Of a stretch of DNA of 37,220 bases, positions 1-7,636 are shown piece by piece. A program made the translations under genes and the position numbers. Source of the DNA: Gammaproteobacteria bacterium (lineage in GTDB: Bacteria; Pseudomonadota; Gammaproteobacteria; Chromatiales; Chromatiaceae); the NCBI GenBank assembly GCA_021773975.1, contig JAJFJN010000032.1, positions 1 to 37,220 of the forward strand, in the 5' to 3' direction. The notes beneath the pieces were generated by a model that saw nothing but the letters and a program-made list of their open reading frames with translations, was not told the origin of the DNA and did not search any database. Every line of letters begins with the position of its first letter. The stretch's first letter is position 1.

Positions 1-392
1 AAAGTTTAAGGCCTGCCCTGCCAGTGGGTGATTGCCATCCAGTGTTACCTTGTCACCATTGAACTCCTTTATGACCAGCATAAATGCATTGCCATCGTAT
101 GTTGAGGCTTGAATCTCCATGCCAATCTGTAGCTCTTGATCTCACTTCTATCAAGTTCATTTACAAGCCCTTCGTGAAATTCACTATAGGCATCCACAGC
201 CTCAATGCGAATGGATTTTTTTTCACCAATGGACATACCCTCTAATCCCTTTTCAAAGCTCGGTATTACCTCGCCTTGCCCCAGTGTCACGGCAAATGGT
301 TCGCCTTCTATGGAGGCATCAAATTGCGTACCGTCATCCAGTGTGCCGGTGTAGTGAACGGTGACGATATCGCCGGTTTTTGCTTGAGTCAT
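1..392 (-). pseudogene. slyD: SlyD-like FKBP-type peptidyl-prolyl isomerase, frameshifted, cut by window edge
   Basis: FKBP-type prolyl cis-trans isomerase of the SlyD class, which folds proteins by isomerising Xaa-Pro bonds. Starting at 392, the protein shows VHYTGTLDDGTQFDAS, GQGEVIPSFEKGLEGMSIGEKK and DAYSEFHEGLVNELDRSEI, which are typical of the family. The open frame then loses homology and stops at 69. From about 137 down to 1, the neighbouring minus-strand frame continues the family perfectly (ELQIGMEIQASTYDGNAFM, then LDGNHPLAGQALNF). One base therefore seems to be missing around 133-138, where ATCAAGAGCTACAG would read I-K-E-L-Q with one more A. The gene runs off the left edge. It lies 99 bases downstream of the tetraheme cytochrome gene on the same strand and may be co-transcribed with it. 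It could be a real pseudogene or an assembly error; the family call is firm. Confidence 0.85.
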
Positions 393-491
393 GCTAAGAA
401 CTCCGAGGTGCTAAAGTGTTTTAAACCGAGGGCTTTGTGGGCAAGTATTTAAGTACATGATAATTATTCTCGGTAGTTATTAGTGAAAAAG

Positions 492-926
492 TCAGTAAAG
501 AGATCTCGTTAGCCTAGAGTGGCAACTGCTACAGTTGTAGTTTGTACTGGCTCCTGTTTTATAGTGGTGTCGGTAGCTTATTTCGGTGCCCTGGCTATGG
601 CATTTTAGGCAGTTTCTTTCGGTGAGAATTTCTACGTAACCCCCCGATGTATTACCTATTGGATGACAGGTCATACAATAGTATAGGTCGCTGCCGTCGG
701 TCTCTTCATTGGGTACTTTGGCCCCAAAAAGCCGGGTTTTTTTACCGGTCAAATAGTGATGAAGATCAGAGTTAGAAGCGTTTAGAGATAGCCCCTGGTA
801 ATTGTCATGGCAGCTTCGGCACTCTTCAGCGGTCCATTGGTTGCTACTGAAGGCGCTTTGAGAGATTACAGTTATCAGCGTTGCTATTATAAAAAAGAAA
901 ACGGTTTGCTTTATTTTTTTAGCCAC
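492..926 (-). CDS. Small secreted tetraheme cytochrome c
   Basis: Predicted periplasmic electron carrier of 144 residues. A Sec signal peptide is clear: MAKKIK, then a hydrophobic stretch to about residue 24, with likely cleavage after SAFS. Four CxxCH heme c motifs follow at residues 36 (CRSCH), 84 (CMTCH), 106 (CLKCH) and 132 (CSSCH). Extra histidines (H56, H57, H120, H121) could be distal ligands. The small size and short motif spacing resemble c7/c3-like tetraheme proteins, but I cannot assign a named family. It is divergent from the octaheme cytochrome gene starting at 1384 and upstream of the SlyD-like gene on the same strand. A role passing electrons from the inner membrane towards an outer-surface cytochrome is an inference from this neighbourhood. 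Confidence 0.88.
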   Translation of the reverse strand: MAKKIKQTVFFFIIATLITVISQSAFSSNQWTAEECRSCHDNYQGLSLNASNSDLHHYLTGKKTRLFGAKVPNEETDGSDLYYCMTCHPIGNTSGGYVEILTERNCLKCHSQGTEISYRHHYKTGASTNYNCSSCHSRLTRSLY

Positions 927-1383
927 AATTATTATTCCTTAATTTGAATTATCCGAAAAACTATATTTAACACACTCAGAGTACAGGAATGATTTCTGAT
1001 TTGCCAATTGTGCGGGAACGATGAAGTGCTGGTGAGATGCTTAGCCTGTGTTTGTGCATAAAGTTCAATTGCTATCGGTATTTGTATGAATAAAGTGTTG
1101 AATGGTTGAAATTAAGCGGGGGTATCCCCTGGTTATAGTAAGGATAAATGCGCGTAACTACTTGAGATGTTTGATAAATATTCGGGGTCTTTTATTTTTA
1201 AAAAGGCTGTTCATTTAGCGTTAGCGTTGCTATTATCGACTTCCTTAATGAAGGAATAAAAATCCTTGTAGTTATAGTTCTTACATTAGGTTCGGTGCTT
1301 GAATTAAGCACGTTACAGGGTCAGTAGTCAGGGACAGTAGCAGATATTTAAATAACCATTATAAAGGGCTGGAGGTATAACAA
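927..1383. promoter_or_regulatory. Divergent intergenic region with hairpins upstream of the octaheme cytochrome
   Basis: These 457 bases separate the two divergently transcribed cytochrome genes and hold no credible ORF. They must contain both promoters, but I see no convincing -35/-10 pair. Three potential hairpins are visible: GGGG-TAT-CCCC at 1119-1129, TTCCTT-AATG-AAGGAA at 1241-1256, and GTGCTT-GAATT-AAGCAC at 1295-1311. The last two would lie in a leader of the cytochrome mRNA if transcription starts upstream of 1240. A strong ribosome binding site GGAGG at 1371-1375 sits 8 bases before the ATG at 1384. Confidence 0.4.
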
Positions 1384-3249
1384 ATGAGAAAAATCTATTT
1401 ACCTATTATTACTATCGCATTGTTGGCTTTTACAACAATGACGGCGTGGGCAGTAATCCCCCCGCCGCCCGTCAACCAAAATCTGGGCATGCCAGATACA
1501 ATGTTTAACGAGATGTTTAGCCAGGATGCTGCAACCACTGATTTTGGGTACAAGACATGTAAGAGATGTCATAAACCACAGGATATAAATACAACAATCC
1601 CTAATCTTCAGAAGCCAACCGGTATTCCGGCGCTTAAGGGAACCTACCTTCCTACTCGACATCATCTGCATATCGATATGGGTCAGGGAAGCCCTCCATT
1701 AAGAGACGGATTGATTGCGGGTGGGCCAGAACAGCCACCTGAAATGGATGTGGATGGCGACGGTGTTGATGATCTGAAGTACACCTGTTACAGCTGCCAT
1801 ATTATTATGCCAGTTAACCCATGGACCGGTGGTGTGGAAGAAAATCATCGTGACTGTTTTAACTGCCACAAGGTATTTGATGGGCCTAACAACACAGGCG
1901 TTGAGCAAGGGCAAAGCTGGAGAACAGTGCATCATGATACCCCTAAAGCATTCGAGGCTAAATGCGACGCTTGTCATGGTTATCTAGTTCGTAGTCTTGA
2001 TACAGGCCGTCCAGCGCCAAATTGGCTGCCAAGTATCATTACACCATGGAAGAGCGGTAAACTTTACGAGGATGATCTTCACACAAGCTCAGCTGGAACG
2101 CATCCTGGTAACTGTAACTTCTGCCATAATTCAGCAGATGGTGGTCCGACTGGAACAGATGATGACACCAGCCCATTTAGCTATGGTTTCAGTTCTGTAA
2201 AGATCTTTCAAAACAACCAGAATCACCATGCAACGGGTATTCCAACCCTTACTGCCGCTGAATCGCCTGTGCTTGCAGCATCAGGTGAGCAGCCATGTAC
2301 CTGGTGTCACTTCATGAGTTGGCCAGCTGGTTTTCAGCCTCGTACATACGATGATGGTACAGTCGAGACTATCGCTTCATGGAATATCCGTGGATGCCAG
2401 CGTTGTCATGATATCCCATCTTTGCATGCTATTGAGTTTGATGCGGTAGGTGATGGTATTACTCCTGGACAGGAAGAGCATTACAATGGTCATGTTGGCA
2501 ACCAGGATAACTGCTGGGGCTGTCATGGCTTCAATGCTAATAATGCGCCTGATGCTGTAGGGTCACTATCTACAGACTTAGGTGGGCTTTATATGCCTGT
2601 ACGTGCAACCATTCCACAGCTGGATGAAGTCAACGCACTTATATGGCCACAAGGCACTGTTGTGAATGGTTTTGTTCTGGCAGGAAGCAACTTTGAAAAT
2701 GATGGTGTTCGTTATGATGTGAATAGCGGAGATGTTGACTATACCTATAAACCAAGTGTTCAGTTAACAGATGGTGCTGGGAATATCACTCTTTTAACAC
2801 CAGTCTCTTCAGATACAACTCGGATCAATGTGACGATCCCTGGTGATCTAGCTGCTGGTACTTACGAGGTTCAGGTAAGTAAGGGTGAGAACACTGAATG
2901 GACAAGACAGGAGCTGAGTAATCCAAAAACTGTCACGATCGTTCCTACCGTGCATGTTGCGGAAGGTGCTGCGATCTGTCTTTCAACATATCGTGTTGTT
3001 ATCATTCGCGGAAATGGTTTCACTACCACTGAAGGATCTTACGGTGTAGAGGATCCACTTACTGGCGATATAACACCAGTGCCAATGCCTAGTACTGTGA
3101 CCGGTATTAGTGCGGGTGGTGCTGCTGCAAATCGACTCTTCCTTTGGAGAGACGGCATGATTGCAGCTCGTTTCAACGCTGGTTGTCCAAGTGAGGTTGA
3201 AGTGACTACCATGTATGACGCTAAGACATTACCAATTGCTACTTGGTAA
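1384..3249 (+). CDS. Exported octaheme cytochrome c with heme-free C-terminal Ig/IPT-like half (OmcZ-like candidate)
   Basis: A 621-residue exported multiheme cytochrome. The signal peptide ends at about A23 (TMTAWA|VIPPPP). Eight CxxCH heme motifs start at residues 59, 135, 158, 194, 244, 305, 338 and 377. His-rich segments between them (H93/H94/H96, H183/H184, H232, H240, H281/H282, H366, H370) offer enough distal ligands for bis-His hemes. No heme motif occurs after residue 381. Residues from about 408 to 621 are beta-rich with two IPT/TIG-like stretches (around VNGFVLAGSNF and VVIIRGNGF). The GGAGG site at 1371 supports the start. A terminator at 3324-3353 follows, then a subtilisin and a PpiC isomerase. 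Eight hemes, a removable heme-free C-terminus and a neighbouring subtilisin match Geobacter OmcZ/OzpA in plan. Homology to OmcZ is inferred, not shown. It could instead be an ordinary outer-surface decaheme-like cytochrome. Confidence 0.9.
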   Translation: MRKIYLPIITIALLAFTTMTAWAVIPPPPVNQNLGMPDTMFNEMFSQDAATTDFGYKTCKRCHKPQDINTTIPNLQKPTGIPALKGTYLPTRHHLHIDMGQGSPPLRDGLIAGGPEQPPEMDVDGDGVDDLKYTCYSCHIIMPVNPWTGGVEENHRDCFNCHKVFDGPNNTGVEQGQSWRTVHHDTPKAFEAKCDACHGYLVRSLDTGRPAPNWLPSIITPWKSGKLYEDDLHTSSAGTHPGNCNFCHNSADGGPTGTDDDTSPFSYGFSSVKIFQNNQNHHATGIPTLTAAESPVLAASGEQPCTWCHFMSWPAGFQPRTYDDGTVETIASWNIRGCQRCHDIPSLHAIEFDAVGDGITPGQEEHYNGHVGNQDNCWGCHGFNANNAPDAVGSLSTDLGGLYMPVRATIPQLDEVNALIWPQGTVVNGFVLAGSNFENDGVRYDVNSGDVDYTYKPSVQLTDGAGNITLLTPVSSDTTRINVTIPGDLAAGTYEVQVSKGENTEWTRQELSNPKTVTIVPTVHVAEGAAICLSTYRVVIIRGNGFTTTEGSYGVEDPLTGDITPVPMPSTVTGISAGGAAANRLFLWRDGMIAARFNAGCPSEVEVTTMYDAKTLPIATW

Positions 3250-3323
3250 CTTCTCGGTGAGTAGCTGATGGGGCTTTGCCCCGTCGGTTACTGTTCTGAT
3301 TGTGTTTAGAACAGAATGGAAAC

Positions 3324-3353
3324 GGGGGAGCCATAACTAGGCTCCCCCTTTTT
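3324..3353 (+). terminator. Rho-independent terminator after the octaheme cytochrome
   Basis: A perfect 9-bp stem GGGGGAGCC / GGCTCCCCC with a 7-base loop is followed immediately by five Ts. It lies 75 bases past the cytochrome stop and 31 bases before the subtilisin start. Most transcripts from the cytochrome promoter should end here, leaving the protease to low readthrough or its own promoter. Confidence 0.9.
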
Positions 3354-3383
3354 CGTTTCTAGAGACTATTTGTAAGGTAGTAA

Positions 3384-4772
3384 ATGATGATTCGATCTTT
3401 TGAGAGGTATCTATTTGTCTCCTTGGCCATTGGGGTATTTGGATGTGCGCTAACATCTGTGGCAGGAGCAGCTGAGCGACGAGTTATTGTTGGATTTCAT
3501 AAAACACCCCACGCTGTTGAGCGTTCTTTAATTCGACGTCATAAGGGTAAGCTAAAGCGAGGATTTAGAGGGGGTAAAATATTGCCAGCAACGCTGACAG
3601 ACCAAGCAATTGCTAAATTAAAAGTCGACCCAAGGGTAGCTTTTATAGAAGAAGATGCCTTGGTTATGGCTGTTTATGGTGAAAATGATATTGCTGAATA
3701 CAATGAAACATGGGGCGTTGCGCGTATCCAAGCAGATCCAGTGCATGCAGAAGGTATAAAAGGTGCGGGTATTAAGGTTGCCGTGCTTGATACCGGCATT
3801 AATTACAACCACCCTGATCTTGATAATAACTATAAAGGTGGTATTAATTTAGTCAACCTAACTCAGCTTAATGATCCATTTGATAATAGTTATAACGGGC
3901 ATGGTACACATGTAGCGGGGATTATAGCTGCCGAACTTGACGGTGCTGGTGTAGTTGGAGTGGCTCCGGCCGCATCAATTTATGCAATTAAAGTGTTAGA
4001 TGGAAATGGTAGTGGACATCTTAGTGATATTATTGCGGGTATTGAATGGGCTATAGCAAACAAAATGGATATTGTTAATATGAGCCTTGGATTGAAAAGC
4101 TACTCGCAGGCGTTTGACGAGGTTTGTGAGAGAGCTAATAATTCAGGTGTGTTATTAGTTGCTGCAGCGGGTAACACAGGCTCTTATGGAAGTGGTGAGG
4201 TTATTTATCCAGCCTTGTTCCCTTCTGTAATGGCTGTTGGTGCAACTGATTCTTATGATGCAATTTATTATAATTCTGCAGTAGGCTCCAATATTGATGT
4301 TGTAGCGCCAGGTGCAGGAATTTATTCCACTATGGCACTTAATGGCTACCAATATTTAACAGGCACTTCACAGGCCGCACCTCATGTGGCTGGAGTGGCT
4401 GCACTTATTTTATCGGCAGGGTTAGATGACCTTAATAATGATGGCGCAATCAATACCCAAGACCTGAGGCTGCAATTGCAAAATGCTGCTTTTGATCTTG
4501 GAGCAGAGGGAAAGGATGATCTCTATGGGTTTGGTTTGATAAATGCCCAAGCAGCGACCTTAGCAAATCCAGCATGGATAAGACGCAATTTACCAGACCG
4601 CGATAGTGATGGTATAGCTGACAGTATTGATAATTGTAAATACCGCTTTAATCCTGATCAGGCAGATTTGGATAGAGATGGTATGGGTGATAAATGTGAT
4701 AGTCAGAATACTCGTAGTGTGAGGGCAACTAGTGGGGCACCATTTACGCGCCACTGGAGGCGTCGCCGCTAG
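3384..4772 (+). CDS. Secreted subtilisin-like serine protease (S8) with propeptide and TSP3-like calcium region
   Basis: Exported endopeptidase of 462 residues. A signal peptide covers residues 1 to about 29. An inhibitor I9-type propeptide spans about 33-95 (RVIVGFHK to DPRVAFIEEDALV). The S8 domain follows with the catalytic triad D136 (AVLDTGIN), H173 (NGHGTHVAG) and S329 (GTSQAAPHVAG), plus oxyanion N264 (AAAGN). The usual Met after the catalytic Ser is Gln here. Residues 405-439 form thrombospondin type 3-like acidic repeats (DRDSDGIADSIDNC, DLDRDGMGDKCD) that likely bind calcium. The tail ends in RRRR without a transmembrane helix. It sits between the octaheme cytochrome and a PpiC isomerase. 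By analogy with Geobacter OzpA, it may cleave the C-terminal half of that cytochrome. The substrate is inferred; the protease call is firm. Confidence 0.93.
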   Translation: MMIRSFERYLFVSLAIGVFGCALTSVAGAAERRVIVGFHKTPHAVERSLIRRHKGKLKRGFRGGKILPATLTDQAIAKLKVDPRVAFIEEDALVMAVYGENDIAEYNETWGVARIQADPVHAEGIKGAGIKVAVLDTGINYNHPDLDNNYKGGINLVNLTQLNDPFDNSYNGHGTHVAGIIAAELDGAGVVGVAPAASIYAIKVLDGNGSGHLSDIIAGIEWAIANKMDIVNMSLGLKSYSQAFDEVCERANNSGVLLVAAAGNTGSYGSGEVIYPALFPSVMAVGATDSYDAIYYNSAVGSNIDVVAPGAGIYSTMALNGYQYLTGTSQAAPHVAGVAALILSAGLDDLNNDGAINTQDLRLQLQNAAFDLGAEGKDDLYGFGLINAQAATLANPAWIRRNLPDRDSDGIADSIDNCKYRFNPDQADLDRDGMGDKCDSQNTRSVRATSGAPFTRHWRRRR

Positions 4773-4903
4773 ATTGATTTTCAAAGGGTGTTTATATCGT
4801 AGTACTGAAAAAAGTTTTATAGCTGTAATTACTACAGTATTTACATACCCTGTAACTAAATATAAAAGTCCTCAATTAATACAGGCATCTAAAACGGAGA
4901 TTT

Positions 4904-5956
4904 ATGAAAAATTTAACAAAACCGCATAAGCAACCAAAAACAGTATTGGCTTTTATGGTCGTTGCACTAATTTGTTCTTCCTCATCTTTGGTTGCTGCAA
5001 CTGATGTGGATCCAACTTCTGTATCACCGAATAAGATTGTTGTGGCTAAGGTTAATGGTCAGCCTATCTTAAGAGTTCAGCTTGAAAGGCGAATATTAGA
5101 AACTACCCGTAAGGCAAAAAGCTCTGAGTATTTGGATGGTGATATAAGTCAAATAAACCCAGGTAGTTTACAGCAAGCCTTGAGTGAAGAGATTGCAGCT
5201 GAGCTGTTTTTTCAGGGCGGGAAAAAACTGGACATCCCCGATGCAGTAGAGAAAATAGCGGAGCAAGTAGTTAGCATTAAGGCATCACTTACCGATGAGC
5301 AGCGACAAGAGTTCAGTGATGAATATATTAAAACATATGTTCAGCGTCGTTTTTATATTAACAAGTACATGGAGGCGAATGATTTAATTAATCCAAAAGT
5401 ACCAGAAGAAGAGATTAAAGCCTTTTATGAGCGTACAAAACAAGGTTATGCGAGTAAGACAGATGAATTTTGTGTGCGCCATGTTTTGGCTGCTATAGAT
5501 AAGGATGAAGCTGTTGATGGAAAAGCCGAAGCGCGTAAAAGAATAGAGAAAGCAAGACAATTACTTCTCGATGGAGAAGATTTTGTTGAGGTAGCTAAAA
5601 AATATTCTCAAGATGCTACCAGTGTTGACACGGATGCTGTTGTGGGCTGCGTTGGACCTGGTTTTATGCCGGTTGAATTTGAGAAAGTTGCTTTCTCTCT
5701 TAAGCCAGGAGTTATCAGCGAAATTGTAGAAACAAAGTATGGCTTTCATGTGTTAGATGTAGTGGAAATACGTCCTAAGGGTACAGTGCCTCCATACAGG
5801 GCGTTAAGAAGTTTTTTTGAAAAGTATCTCTCTTCTGAATTAAAGATTAAGAAAGCACCAGAGCATGTAAAGCAGATTAGAGAAAAAGCTAAGATAGAGA
5901 TACTTAGTCCATTGCTTGCTAAGGAGGGTAAAGCAAAGGCGGGTGCTGCTCTATAA
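4904..5956 (+). CDS. Periplasmic PpiC/parvulin-type peptidyl-prolyl cis-trans isomerase
   Basis: Exported foldase of 350 residues. The signal peptide covers residues 1 to about 32 (LVAA). A SurA/PrsA-like N-terminal helical region follows (VNGQPILRVQLERRIL, residues 50-64). One parvulin domain lies at about 188-290 (FCVRHVLAAIDKD; DFVEVAKKYSQDATS; FEKVAFSLKPGVISEIV; YGFHVLDVVEI). The tail is Lys/Ala rich. The start at 4904 has AACGGAG about 8 bases upstream. It lies 131 bases after the subtilisin gene on the same strand. An isomerase next to a large multiheme cytochrome suggests a dedicated folding helper for the exported cytochrome, since heme attachment and bis-His packing need ordered folding. 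A general SurA-like role cannot be excluded. I see no lipobox. Confidence 0.9.
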   Translation: MKNLTKPHKQPKTVLAFMVVALICSSSSLVAATDVDPTSVSPNKIVVAKVNGQPILRVQLERRILETTRKAKSSEYLDGDISQINPGSLQQALSEEIAAELFFQGGKKLDIPDAVEKIAEQVVSIKASLTDEQRQEFSDEYIKTYVQRRFYINKYMEANDLINPKVPEEEIKAFYERTKQGYASKTDEFCVRHVLAAIDKDEAVDGKAEARKRIEKARQLLLDGEDFVEVAKKYSQDATSVDTDAVVGCVGPGFMPVEFEKVAFSLKPGVISEIVETKYGFHVLDVVEIRPKGTVPPYRALRSFFEKYLSSELKIKKAPEHVKQIREKAKIEILSPLLAKEGKAKAGAAL

Positions 5957-5957
5957 G

Positions 5958-6052
5958 GCCCCTATCATTTTTGCTCATCACGGTGATATATGATTTGAGT
6001 AGCACGCTGCGAAAATTCTTATGTCATTGTGATGAGCATAATCTATAAGGGC
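5958..6052. repeat. Long imperfect inverted repeat between convergent genes
   Basis: Arms 5958-5981 and 6029-6052 pair at 19 of 24 positions. The inner 10 bp are perfect (TGCTCATCAC / GTGATGAGCA), and the spacer is 47 bases. It lies between the 3' ends of the ppiC gene (plus) and slmA (minus), where a bidirectional transcription end is needed. An A-rich run follows the right arm. It could be a two-way terminator-like structure or a small decayed repeat element. Confidence 0.5.
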
Positions 6053-6123
6053 AAAAAATTTGCTGCCGGTTATGCAAGCTGAGTTTGTATAGAGAGCGGT
6101 TTTAAGATTGAGTTTGCATTATT

Positions 6124-6719
6124 TTAGTGTTGCTTAGTCAAAAACAATCCCGCTTCTAATGCGCGCCATTGTTCTTCCCATTGATCTGTAGGGGATACTT
6201 TAAAACGGGTGCGAAGAAATTGGTGCAAGCGCCCCTCTACCAGTGCCAACATTAGCCCGGCACCTACCTCTGGGCTGGATAAAATATCAGTAGCGTCGCG
6301 TAGGCGTGACTCTCGTAAGACCTGTCGAAATTGCGTCTCTACTCTAGCAAAGAACTGCTCTACTCGCAGATGCAGGCGTTCAGTTTCTCCTACTAGCGCA
6401 TCTCCAAGCAGCACCCTTGTGATTCCAGGGTTGTGCTCCGCAAAGGCTAATAAAAGATAGAGTATGCGTCCGCATCGCAGGCGGGTGTCTGATTCTGTCT
6501 CTATAATCTGGTTGATGCGGGTGAAGATGCTCTCTTCGGCAAAGGCTATCAGACCTTCAAACATTTTTGCTTTACTGGCAAAATGGCGATACAGAGCAGC
6601 TTCTGAAACACCAACTGCACGTGCCAGGGCGGCGGTGGTTATGCGTTCACCCGGATTGTTTTCTAATTCAGCAGCGAGAGCCTCAAGAATTTGTTGTTTA
6701 CGCGGGGTTTTTTTGTCCA

Positions 6720-6720
<1 letters not shown>
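6124..6720 (-). CDS. slmA: Nucleoid occlusion factor SlmA (TetR family)
   Basis: A DNA-bound inhibitor of FtsZ assembly that keeps the division septum off unsegregated chromosomes. The protein is 198 residues, the same length as E. coli SlmA. An N-terminal TetR helix-turn-helix is at about 25-50 (ITTAALARAVGVSEAALYRH), followed by FASKAKMFEGLI and a helical C-terminal domain typical of SlmA (FAEHNPGITRVLLGDALVGE; LMLALVEGRLHQFLRT). The start codon overlaps the argB stop by one base (TAATG), so the two are translationally coupled. It is the last gene of the coaBC-dut-algC-argB-slmA run. Confidence 0.96.
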
Positions 6721-7631
<911 letters not shown>

Positions 7632-7636
7632 TTAAA

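Noticed and set aside
4732-4929. ORF overlapping the end of the subtilisin gene and the start of ppiC
   Set aside because: It is in a different frame, with no family pattern, and spans a gap that contains the ppiC ribosome site.
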